In this document: in pieces, positions 1 to 7,075 of the stretch
Position numbering within the stretch: the stretch's first letter is position 1
Layout: every line of letters begins with the position of its first letter
Assembly: GCF_001629705.1 (NCBI RefSeq)
Contig: NZ_CP015378.1
Coordinates: 3,596,001-3,660,000 of the forward strand
Source of the DNA: Fictibacillus phosphorivorans
GTDB taxonomy: Bacteria > Bacillota > Bacilli > Bacillales > Fictibacillaceae
DNA: 64,000 bases
Direction of reading: 5' to 3'
Notes under the pieces: generated by a model
Database searches by the model: none
What the model was told of the DNA's origin: nothing
The model's input: only the letters and a program-made list of their open reading frames with translations
Translations under genes and position numbers: made by a program

Positions 1-20
1 AAAAGTGAGTTTCATAGACA

Positions 21-54
21 AAAAAAGCCCTTCTCTATAAAAAGAAGGACTTTA
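21..54 (-). terminator. Rho-independent terminator of the GT2 gene
   Basis: Read on the minus strand, an 8-bp stem (27-34 with 43-50, one mismatch or wobble) is followed by a T-run. It lies just beyond the stop codon of the glycosyltransferase gene. Confidence 0.75.
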
Positions 55-65
55 GTATCATTCTG

Positions 66-869
66 CTATTTAGCAGTTTGATTGTATTCTTTTATTTCGG
101 TTAAAGACTTTTTGTAAGAATTAATCGGATCGTTAATCGTGTTCCATTTCTTTAAGTAAAATAGATGGAACAAAATTAACCCAAGAGGTTTACCATAAAT
201 TCGAATAAATAAGGGACCTTTTTTTGTTATATCCAAATTGTTTACAATTTCTTGTCCTCTTTTCTTATGATACACGACGACGGTCGGTTCATAAGCAATT
301 TTAAACCCGGCTGCTTTTAAGTCATGAAGAATAATGTTTTCTTCACCGGATTTGTAAGGGCTGCCTAGACCAAAGCGCTCATCGAATAGAATTCTTTCAT
401 TCTTAAAACAGTGCGTCTTTGCAAAAATTTCAATAGAAGATTTTCTTAAGAAATCGATGCGGCTGATTTCTTTCTTCGGTTGAGTAGAGTAGTTTTTATA
501 GTCTCTTTGTAAAAGTGGATCGTGAATTTTGAAACAGATGACGTCATTGGATGAATGCTCTTGAAAAGCGTTCATCACTTTCTGAAGACCATCTTCAGGA
601 TACCAGCAATCGTCATCAGAGAATGTGACATAGTCACCCGTAATATACGGCAATCCTTTGTTTCGTGCCATGGATAAACCTTTTTGATTCAATTTAATAT
701 GTTTGTATGTAAACGTATGTTGTTTCAACATCTCTTCTACTACCTCATGATTATCTTGAGATACCATAATGACTTCGAAATCTGTATACGTTTGTTTGGA
801 TAAGCTATCTAACAGTCGGAAGAGTTCTTGCTCTCTTTGTCCTAGTGTTGGAATGATGATACTGATCAT
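66..869 (-). CDS. family 2 glycosyltransferase
   Basis: A 267-residue GT-A fold glycosyltransferase without a signal peptide. The N-terminus (ISIIIPTLGQ, then LLDSLSKQTY) is the classic GT2 nucleotide-sugar binding start. SDDD at 84-87 is the DXD-type metal/nucleotide motif. GEEN (175-178) and HKKR (201-204) sit where GT2 enzymes place the catalytic acidic residue and the HXXR-like motif. GT2 members usually transfer sugars onto cell-surface polysaccharides or glycolipids; the acceptor cannot be told from the sequence. The ATG start is chosen because CGGAGG lies 7 bases upstream. It is monocistronic, with its own terminator, and is followed by wall hydrolase genes on the same strand, which fits an envelope role. 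Family is certain, substrate unknown. Confidence 0.85.
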   Translation of the reverse strand: MISIIIPTLGQREQELFRLLDSLSKQTYTDFEVIMVSQDNHEVVEEMLKQHTFTYKHIKLNQKGLSMARNKGLPYITGDYVTFSDDDCWYPEDGLQKVMNAFQEHSSNDVICFKIHDPLLQRDYKNYSTQPKKEISRIDFLRKSSIEIFAKTHCFKNERILFDERFGLGSPYKSGEENIILHDLKAAGFKIAYEPTVVVYHKKRGQEIVNNLDITKKGPLFIRIYGKPLGLILFHLFYLKKWNTINDPINSYKKSLTEIKEYNQTAK

Positions 870-1020
870 AACATCCTCCGAGTTTCTTATTAAATATAAT
901 CATTATATAATGTTGCCTTTTTCTGCTGCATTTCAAACCTGTCACTTAACAAGGTTGCTCAAATTATTGTAGCACAGTTCGTATACTTTTTCTTTATCAA
1001 AATCCTCTGTAACTTTATAT

Positions 1021-1062
1021 AAAAAAATCTCATCTATTCCTACTCGAATAAATGAGATTTGT
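1021..1062 (-). terminator. terminator of the first NlpC/P60 gene
   Basis: A 9-bp perfect stem (1025-1033 with 1052-1060) is followed on the minus strand by a run of seven T. Confidence 0.8.
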
Positions 1063-1071
1063 TTCGCTTTC

Positions 1072-1785
1072 TTATAAAACTCGTTTTGCTCCAACATAAC
1101 GTTGTTTCCAATAGCTTGAACTCATGCTATCTACTTTTACATTCTTAGAAGCACTATGGATGATCTGTCCGTTCCCGATATAGATCGCAACGTGAGAGAC
1201 TCCTTTTCCGCTCGTGTTATAAAACACTAGGTCTCCCGGAAGAAGAGAAGATACTTTCTTTCCTGTGTTGTACATATCTTGAGAGCGCCTTGGCAAACTA
1301 ACTCCTTGTTGCTTCATTACATAAGATACGTAACCGCTGCAATCAAATCCGGTTTGTGGGCTTGTTCCGCCATATGTATATCTAACACCTTGAAGCTTTT
1401 TAGCTGCGTTTACGTTAAATGTTTTCACCGTTGCTTTTTTTGCTGGTGCTTTTTTGGCAACTACCTTTACTGCTGCAGCTTTTTGTTTGATGAGTTTAAT
1501 CGTATTCTTATCCGCAACTCCTGTTGCTTTTAAGCGATATTGTTTTTGAAACTTACTTACCGCACTTTTCGTATATGTACCATAATACGTTGTATAACCT
1601 TGATTATATGTAAAGTGGCCAGTTTTCTTTAAAGCGACTTGTAGATCTTTAACTTCTTTATGTGTCATACCTTGCTTTAATTGTCGATCTCCTAGAGCAG
1701 CGTCTGCAGATAAAGGATTTGAGACAAATACTACAGCAGCTAATGCAATTGTACCTAAGGCTTTTGTAACAAAAGATTTCTTCAT
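1072..1785 (-). CDS. secreted NlpC/P60 endopeptidase with PG_binding_1 domain
   Basis: A 237-residue secreted cell-wall hydrolase. It has a signal peptide (1-29, Ala-rich cleavage region) and a peptidoglycan-binding type 1 repeat at about 35-105 (QGMTHKEVKDLQ...YYGTYTKSAVSKFQ). A Lys/Ala-rich linker leads to an NlpC/P60 domain at about 124-237. The catalytic Cys is C149 (GFDCSGYV), the His is H198 (VSHVAIYIG), and the third polar residue is H210. Family members cut the D-gamma-Glu to meso-diaminopimelate bond in stem peptides. A near-perfect WalR-type box lies upstream (1880-1896), so control by the WalKR two-component system is likely. It is one of three NlpC/P60 genes within 9.5 kb, each with a different wall-binding module. 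Family assignment is very secure; the exact bond is inferred from the family. Confidence 0.92.
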   Translation of the reverse strand: MKKSFVTKALGTIALAAVVFVSNPLSADAALGDRQLKQGMTHKEVKDLQVALKKTGHFTYNQGYTTYYGTYTKSAVSKFQKQYRLKATGVADKNTIKLIKQKAAAVKVVAKKAPAKKATVKTFNVNAAKKLQGVRYTYGGTSPQTGFDCSGYVSYVMKQQGVSLPRRSQDMYNTGKKVSSLLPGDLVFYNTSGKGVSHVAIYIGNGQIIHSASKNVKVDSMSSSYWKQRYVGAKRVL

Positions 1786-1841
1786 TATGTATGATTCCCC
1801 TCAATTTCCTATATTTTTACACGTTTTTACAATCTTCTTGT

Positions 1842-1896
1842 ATTCTATCGTAAGAATGTTTCAGAACTAGGTATTTTATATTACAGATATATTACA
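1842..1896 (-). promoter_or_regulatory. WalR-type box and -10 element of the first NlpC/P60 gene
   Basis: On the minus strand TGTAAT-N5-TGTAAT (1896-1880) matches the WalR (YycF) consensus TGTWAH-N5-TGTWAH. A TAGAAT -10 element (1847-1842) has no good -35 at the right spacing; the box ends about 9 bases upstream of the expected -35. This is the usual arrangement for an activator-dependent promoter. The match is seen directly; regulation is inferred. Confidence 0.65.
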
Positions 1897-1914
1897 AATA
1901 GAATTTTCAGACAT

Positions 1915-1947
1915 CAAAAAGGGACTGTATGGGTATACAGTCCCTTA
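1915..1947 (-). terminator. terminator of the S8 protease gene
   Basis: A 9-bp stem (1921-1929 with 1936-1944), a 6-base loop, then a T-rich stretch on the minus strand. Confidence 0.8.
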
Positions 1948-1958
1948 ATTTTGATTTA

Positions 1959-4070
1959 TTATCGTTCTACTTTAATAGGTGAACCATTAGTTATAACTTT
2001 GTTTCCAGCTAAATCCGTAAATACTAAATTTAATTGATAATCTCCGTTAGCAGCCGGAACATTTTGCTGGTCTGTTCCATCCCAGTTGATAATGTGCGGA
2101 CCCGCATTATAGGCTTTATTGTATGTTAATACTTTAATAGCGTTTCCTTTTGAGTCTAGTATTTTGGCTGTAAGCGTTCCTTGTTCATTATTATTGAATG
2201 AGGATGTCGCATATCCTGTACCGTTATAAACAGAAGGTGACTCGACCGTTACAACGGGTGCCTTCGTATCAATCGTGACATTCACATTTTTCTTAATAAT
2301 ACGATTATAGGAATCTTGTGCAGTTAGTTTTAACACATACGTCCCATCTCCATATGGTGTCTCACCGTTCTTCTTTCCTGACCAGTAAAAATAGTGATTT
2401 CCAGGAGCCCACATTCGATTTGTAAAGAGTGTTTCAATGACCTGCCCTTTGCTGTTATAGACGCTTGCCGTTAATTTTGCTTGTTTGCTTAAGTTAAATT
2501 TTATAGGTTGAGATTTAAGCTTTGGTGAAAAAGAAAGGGATGATGATTCAGTATTCAAAACAAAAGGAATCTGATCTGTTACTTTTATAGAAGAAACTTT
2601 CGAAAAAGACTTTCCTCCTGCAACAGTCTTTACGACTACACGGTAATTTCCTGACGCAACATAATACCCTTTCGAATCCTTACCATCCCAATTATAAGAT
2701 AACTTCGTACCCGCACCTTGTTTGTTCGCAACAAAGCTCTTCACCATCTTACCATTTGAATCAACAACGTAAGCTGATACTTTAGCTTTATTGTATGGAA
2801 TAAACGAGATGGCACTATAGTTGTTTCCTTTCATAAAGAAAGTACTTGGTACCGTTAGCTTATCAATGGCAGCTGGTGTATCTAATACTGCCTTATCAAT
2901 ATTAATTCTTCCGTATCCGTAATAAAGATCCCAGCCTTTATCCCCAAGGTCTGTAGAAGATTTAATGAATAGATCTCTTAGATCGTTTTCGGATAACAAT
3001 GGATTTTTTGATAGCATTAAAGCTGCAGTACCCGATACGACCGGCGCTGCCATCGATGTGCCATCCATATACATATATTTGCTGTTTGAAACAGTAGAAT
3101 AGATCTGTTCTCCTGGTGCCGCAAAATCAATGTAATCTCCATAGTTGGTAAACCATGAGATTTCGTCTGCCTTATCACTCGAACTGATACTTAATACTCC
3201 TGGATAAGTAGCAGGATAAGTACGTTCATCTGTATCATCATTACCCGCAGCAGCGATCAAGATCACGCCTTTTGATCGGGCATAGTTCACAGCACTTTTT
3301 AAAGGATAATTTTCGCCATATCCTCCCATGCTGAAGTTGATGATATCTGCCCCTGAATCTGCTGCATAAACAATTCCACGGATGATATCTGCCGTATTAG
3401 CCATCTCACCCTCGAATACATTGACAGGCATGATTTTAATATTTGGAGCAATCCCGGCGATACCCGTGTTATTAAAAGAAGCTCCGATGATTCCCGCTAC
3501 ATGCGTCGCATGATCATCTGGAGGAAACGTTGTTTTTCTTGTAACGGCATTGTATGGTTTGACAATCTTTCCTTTTATATCAGGGTGATTGATTTGAACA
3601 CCGCCATCCAGTACTGCTACGACTACATGATTCTCGCCTCTCGTCTGGTCCCAAGCTCGATTTGCGTTCAATTTACTTAAATACCACTGATTTTTAAACA
3701 ACGGCTCTTTTGATATATAAGAGGTCTTAAATTCAAAGTTTGGCTCTGCTCTTTCAATATTGAATACTTTAGATAGGTCTTCTGCTGTATGTACAAGACT
3801 TGTTCCTTTTTCCAACGTAATATTGTACAGCTTAGGTAATCCGATGTTTTCTACTTTTGTTATCCGAAACTTATTTCGAAGTGTGTTTAGCTCCTCTTGA
3901 GATGGAGCTTTCTTAAAAGTCAGCAAAAGCTCGTTTGAGATATGTTCTTCTGTTTTCAATAATTTCTTAAATTCATCTGACTGCACATGTGATGTTTTCT
4001 CTGCCGTAACTTGGTCTCCTAAGAATACGAATGAAAACATACTGAGTACTAAGATCATGAATTTTTTCAT
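1959..4070 (-). CDS. secreted S8 (subtilisin-like) serine protease with three FlgD-type Ig repeats
   Basis: A 703-residue exported protease with a signal peptide at 1-23. A propeptide of about 90 residues (ELLLTFKKAP...AEPNFEF, inhibitor I9-like) precedes the subtilase domain at about 125-395. The catalytic triad is visible: D155 (VAVLDGG), H187 (HATHVAG, with Ala in place of the usual Gly) and S339 (GTSMAAP). The oxyanion Asn is N277 (AAAGND). The C-terminal 300 residues hold three copies of a FlgD/Ig-like module, each with a W-x-G-(K/T)-x...G-x-Y signature (YNWDGK, FYWSGK, INWDGT). These probably act as an extracellular stalk. It sits in its own transcription unit between wall hydrolase genes. 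A role in protein degradation or processing at the cell surface is inferred. Confidence 0.9.
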   Translation of the reverse strand: MKKFMILVLSMFSFVFLGDQVTAEKTSHVQSDEFKKLLKTEEHISNELLLTFKKAPSQEELNTLRNKFRITKVENIGLPKLYNITLEKGTSLVHTAEDLSKVFNIERAEPNFEFKTSYISKEPLFKNQWYLSKLNANRAWDQTRGENHVVVAVLDGGVQINHPDIKGKIVKPYNAVTRKTTFPPDDHATHVAGIIGASFNNTGIAGIAPNIKIMPVNVFEGEMANTADIIRGIVYAADSGADIINFSMGGYGENYPLKSAVNYARSKGVILIAAAGNDDTDERTYPATYPGVLSISSSDKADEISWFTNYGDYIDFAAPGEQIYSTVSNSKYMYMDGTSMAAPVVSGTAALMLSKNPLLSENDLRDLFIKSSTDLGDKGWDLYYGYGRINIDKAVLDTPAAIDKLTVPSTFFMKGNNYSAISFIPYNKAKVSAYVVDSNGKMVKSFVANKQGAGTKLSYNWDGKDSKGYYVASGNYRVVVKTVAGGKSFSKVSSIKVTDQIPFVLNTESSSLSFSPKLKSQPIKFNLSKQAKLTASVYNSKGQVIETLFTNRMWAPGNHYFYWSGKKNGETPYGDGTYVLKLTAQDSYNRIIKKNVNVTIDTKAPVVTVESPSVYNGTGYATSSFNNNEQGTLTAKILDSKGNAIKVLTYNKAYNAGPHIINWDGTDQQNVPAANGDYQLNLVFTDLAGNKVITNGSPIKVER

Positions 4071-4151
4071 TATTATCCCCCGCCTTCTCTATTCTGATGA
4101 TTAATTATATATCGGTATAACGGTTCCTGGATACATTAATTTTCCAATAAA

Positions 4152-4190
4152 AAAAACTTTAAGACAGTTCGACGTCTTAAAGTTTTTTTC
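4152..4190 (-). terminator. terminator of the NlpC/P60-LysM gene
   Basis: A 12-bp stem (AAACTTTAAGAC with GTCTTAAAGTTT) and 8-base loop, with T-runs on both sides, so it could work in both directions. Confidence 0.85.
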
Positions 4191-4196
4191 GACATT

Positions 4197-5036
4197 TTAT
4201 AACTTTATTTTTTGTCCAACAGATATAGATGTGGACTTTAATTGATTAAGTTTTACAAGGTGATCAACAGAGACTTTAAATTGTTTCGATATTCCCCAAA
4301 GTGTGTCACCTGCTTTTACTGTGTACGTTTTGGCAGTGACTGTTTTAGCAGGTGTCGTTTTCTTGACTGCTGGTTTTTTGGCTGTAGCTACTGGTGCTTT
4401 TAGTTTTAATACCTGACCGGCACGCAATGAAGTAGATTTTAAACCATTTAATTTTTGAATGTTTGCTACAGTCGTTTTATACTTTTTGCTTATTCCATAA
4501 AGCGTCTCACCTTGCTTCACTTTATGCGTAAGCGCGTTAGTATTCGTCACCGTTGAAGCTGCTGTTACTGTTGGCTTTGGTGTTTCTTTAATCACACGCC
4601 TTGCTGTTACATAACGTGCTCCCCAATAGTATGGAGAAAAGGCATCTGTAAATTGGACACCTCCCGATGATTGAGCGTTAAGCATCTTACCATTACCCGC
4701 ATAGATTCCAGCGTGGTTAATAACACCGTCATAGTTCGTATCGTAAAAAACAAGATCTCCTTTTTGAAGATTTGCTTTTGATACTGGTGTACCGACTGAA
4801 GCTTGTCCGATACTTGTTCTAGGCAATGTGATGCCATGTCTTGAAAATACATAAGACGTAAATGAAGAACAATCAAAAGAACTAGTGTTTCCGAATGCAG
4901 ATCCATAGCGATAAGGCTTTCCTAAAAAGTTATCGCCTGTGTTAATAACATCATCCCCTAATGATGCGTGAACTAAATCTGCCGATGGAACTAAAACGCC
5001 TGCTGCTATAATGAGTGACATGACTTTCTTTTTCAA
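4197..5036 (-). CDS. secreted NlpC/P60 endopeptidase with two C-terminal LysM domains
   Basis: A 279-residue wall hydrolase: signal peptide (1-24), NlpC/P60 domain at about 26-148, then LysM repeats at about 170-213 and 237-279 joined by a Lys/Thr/Ala linker. Catalytic residues are C56 (SFDCSSF), H108 (NHAGIYAG) and probably N120. The domain order is catalytic domain first, LysM last; the B. subtilis enzymes LytE and LytF put LysM at the N-terminus. LysM modules bind the glycan strands. A clean WalR-type box and a hairpin that includes the ribosome binding site lie upstream, so both transcription and translation may be controlled. Assignment is very secure. Confidence 0.92.
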   Translation of the reverse strand: MKKKVMSLIIAAGVLVPSADLVHASLGDDVINTGDNFLGKPYRYGSAFGNTSSFDCSSFTSYVFSRHGITLPRTSIGQASVGTPVSKANLQKGDLVFYDTNYDGVINHAGIYAGNGKMLNAQSSGGVQFTDAFSPYYWGARYVTARRVIKETPKPTVTAASTVTNTNALTHKVKQGETLYGISKKYKTTVANIQKLNGLKSTSLRAGQVLKLKAPVATAKKPAVKKTTPAKTVTAKTYTVKAGDTLWGISKQFKVSVDHLVKLNQLKSTSISVGQKIKL

Positions 5037-5043
5037 TGTAAAT

Positions 5044-5083
5044 ACCCTCCAATTGATTACTTTGATGTAATTTCATCAATTGG
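5044..5083 (-). promoter_or_regulatory. 5' UTR hairpin over the ribosome binding site of the LysM-NlpC gene
   Basis: A 9-bp perfect inverted repeat (CCAATTGAT 5049-5057 with ATCAATTGG 5075-5083) lies directly upstream of the start; its last two bases open the GGAGGG ribosome binding site. A second, mutually exclusive stem (TTGATG with CATCAA) can form inside it. This suggests alternative RNA folds. Function is inferred. Confidence 0.45.
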
Positions 5084-5197
5084 GCCAAGTAGTTTAGTAG
5101 ATTATGAATCTAAGGTTTGATATAAGTTATGTATAATGTACAATTCTACCTATTCCTTGTCCCTTTATCCCCATGCCTATGGTACCACGAAAAATAG

Positions 5198-5223
5198 TGA
5201 CAATTTATTACATTGTTATTACA
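5198..5223 (-). promoter_or_regulatory. WalR-type box and -35 of the LysM-NlpC gene
   Basis: TGTAAT-N5-TGTAAT (minus strand, 5223-5207) is an exact match to the WalR consensus. A TTGTCA -35 element (5203-5198) follows 3 bases later. The -10 element is weak. The divergent C39-protease gene starts at 5400; only single TGTAAT half-sites were seen nearer to it. Confidence 0.65.
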
Positions 5224-5399
5224 TCTCTGACAAAATATTTAAACAATTTGTAATCAACTGGTTTTTTTGCGGGAAAAAGGCATATTTTCGAGAGTATTTG
5301 TTATTACATCTATAGAACTACATATCTATTTAATAGTCTTTATGCTTAAATCTTTAACTAGTCTGGTAAGATAAAAGAAAACCTTGTAAGGAGTACCCC

Positions 5400-6140
5400 T
5401 TGAAGAAACTTTTTTTCGCCCTACTATTTGCATTTGTAATTGGAGGATTATTTGGATTTACACAAAGTAATGAACAGCAGACTGATAGTAAGAAAGAGAC
5501 TACTCAAAAGAAAGAGAGCGTAACTACAGGTGAAAACGGGAAGGTACTCGTTGATCATGTTCCACTCATCCAACAGATGCCAGAATTAGACCGGGGATGC
5601 GAGGTTACTTCCTTAGCGATGCTCCTTCAACACGCTGGTGTGGATGTTAACAAGATGGAGCTTGCTGAAAGGATTAAGAAGGTAGATACTCCTTATAGAA
5701 ATGAAAATGGAACTTATTATTACGGAAATCCTAATGATGGATTCGTCGGTGACATCTATACCTTTGATAAGATGGGATATGGTGTTTATCATAAACCGGT
5801 TGCAGAGTTAGCGGAAGAGTACTTGCCGGGAAGAATTCAGGATATAAGCGGTGAGAGCTTTAATAATGTGCTGACTAACATAGAAAATGGATCTCCGGTC
5901 TGGATTATAATCAACTCCGATTTTAGCCCATTGCCTGAAAGTGAATTTAGAACATGGAACACACCTACGGGACAAGTTCAGATTACTTGGAAGGAACACT
6001 CTGTTGTGATTACTGGATTTGATCGAGAACATGTTTATGTGAACGATCCGCTAAATCAGCAAAGTAACCGGAAACTGCCTCTAGAAAAGTTTAAAAAAGC
6101 TTGGGAACAGATGGGTTCACAAGCCATTACCTATAAGTAA
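5400..6140 (+). CDS. C39-like cysteine peptidase family protein, membrane-anchored
   Basis: A 246-residue protein of the Peptidase_C39_2 type (B. subtilis YvpB-like, from memory). A hydrophobic N-terminus (1-20) without a lipobox Cys should act as a signal or anchor, followed by a polar spacer. The putative catalytic Cys is C67 in GCEVTSLAM, the His is H200 (KEHSVVITG) and the Asp is D216 (NDPL); this is the papain-fold order. The start is TTG, chosen because TAAGGAG lies 6 bases upstream and no in-frame ATG is better placed. Transcribed divergently from the LysM-NlpC gene. Members are uncharacterised extracytoplasmic hydrolases, so the substrate is unknown. Confidence 0.75.
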   Translation: MKKLFFALLFAFVIGGLFGFTQSNEQQTDSKKETTQKKESVTTGENGKVLVDHVPLIQQMPELDRGCEVTSLAMLLQHAGVDVNKMELAERIKKVDTPYRNENGTYYYGNPNDGFVGDIYTFDKMGYGVYHKPVAELAEEYLPGRIQDISGESFNNVLTNIENGSPVWIIINSDFSPLPESEFRTWNTPTGQVQITWKEHSVVITGFDREHVYVNDPLNQQSNRKLPLEKFKKAWEQMGSQAITYK

Positions 6141-6166
6141 AAAGGAACCCCTAGAGAGGTTCCTTA
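6141..6166 (-). terminator. hairpin between the C39 and DUF2584 genes
   Basis: An 8-bp stem (6142-6149 with 6158-6165). A run of five T follows on the minus strand, so it ends the DUF2584/VanZ unit best; on the plus strand it may still stop the C39 transcript. Confidence 0.65.
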
Positions 6167-6170
6167 AAAG

Positions 6171-6413
6171 TTAGTTCACGCTATGCAGATCGATTAGTTC
6201 ATAAACTAAATGGGTGGTATCTTCTTTCCACGTTAATTCTTTAATTACAGCTTTTCCAACTGGAGAGCTGTTTTCTTTTTTTTGCACAGGTACAGGATGA
6301 TCTAAGATGAAGAGCATATAGCCGTCTAATGAAACTTCAAATACATTTCCTTCTAAACGTTTTTCTCTTCCAGTCGTCACTAAGTTAGCTTGCATCGTCA
6401 TTGGCATTTGCAT
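6171..6413 (-). CDS. DUF2584 family small protein
   Basis: An 80-residue protein whose whole length resembles the short Bacillaceae DUF2584 family: an N-terminal MPMxxxxLVT, a central GYxLFxLDxPxxV strand pair, then VGKAVIKELTWKEDTTxxxYELIxLxS. It appears all-beta and soluble, with no signal peptide. The ATG start has CAGGTGAT in front. It is the second gene after the VanZ-like gene (40 bases apart, same strand), so the two are probably co-transcribed. No function is known for the family; my match is from memory of the consensus. Confidence 0.6.
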   Translation of the reverse strand: MQMPMTMQANLVTTGREKRLEGNVFEVSLDGYMLFILDHPVPVQKKENSSPVGKAVIKELTWKEDTTHLVYELIDLHSVN

Positions 6414-6453
6414 GGTATCACCTGCATTCTTTTTCTATTATTGTAGCATTAAA

Positions 6454-6945
6454 CTAAATTCTTTTTGTACGAATTTTCCTGTATATGAATAGAGCTATCA
6501 TGATTCCAATAAGACCACCTATCGTATCAATCATTACGTCCTCCATATGAGGAGAACGATTCGGTGTATAGCCTTGATGTACTTCGTCAGAGATGGCATA
6601 CAGAATGGTTAAAATCCATGAAGTCATAAATGTTAAACGATTGTTTAACAAAAACCTGTCAAGTGCTCGGTAAATCAGGAAACCTAAAACAAAATAAGTA
6701 AAAAAATGTGCAGCTTTACGAATAAAGAACTCCAGAAAATGTGCCGCTCCTAAAGCTTCAATACTAATTTCGTCACCTGCGTAATGAAATGAGATGGATG
6801 AAAAAAGATTCTCTACCGTATTTAAATTAAGATTACTAGACAGTGTAGGCCGAAGATCTTGTTTCTCGTAAGGTTGAGAACTGGCATAAAAAATCATACC
6901 CATCCATAGGAAGACTGGGAGTCCATATAATAAAAATCGTTTCAT
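6454..6945 (-). CDS. VanZ-like family membrane protein
   Basis: A 163-residue integral membrane protein with four predicted hydrophobic segments (about 5-20, 75-97, 105-125, 135-158). The VanZ signature is clear: RKAAHFFTYFVLGFL followed by ISDEVHQGYTPNRS and the D-x-x-x-DxxGGLIG segment. VanZ confers low-level teicoplanin resistance in vanA clusters. Chromosomal relatives in Bacillaceae have no settled role, and nothing here links this copy to a resistance cluster. It is upstream of DUF2584 in the same direction and close to a PBP gene, which fits an envelope function. Confidence 0.8.
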   Translation of the reverse strand: MKRFLLYGLPVFLWMGMIFYASSQPYEKQDLRPTLSSNLNLNTVENLFSSISFHYAGDEISIEALGAAHFLEFFIRKAAHFFTYFVLGFLIYRALDRFLLNNRLTFMTSWILTILYAISDEVHQGYTPNRSPHMEDVMIDTIGGLIGIMIALFIYRKIRTKRI

Positions 6946-7040
6946 GAAGTACGTACCACCTGCTTAAAAAATGACATGACTGAACTTACTATAACACATG
7001 ATTTAGAACTCAAAAAAGATAAAATGAATGCCTTTGAAGT

Positions 7041-7075
7041 AACCAAAAAACCTCCAATAAGGAGGTCTTTTGGTT
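7041..7075 (-). terminator. terminator of the PBP gene
   Basis: AACCAAAA...CCTCC-loop-GGAGG...TTTTGGTT. The long stem overlaps the last codon of the PBP gene by one base. Confidence 0.75.

Noticed and set aside
5084..5399. ydaO (c-di-AMP) riboswitch before the LysM-NlpC gene
   Set aside because: This class often precedes wall hydrolase genes, but the conserved GGGGAA...GGAGCC...GCUAACCUCG blocks are missing here.
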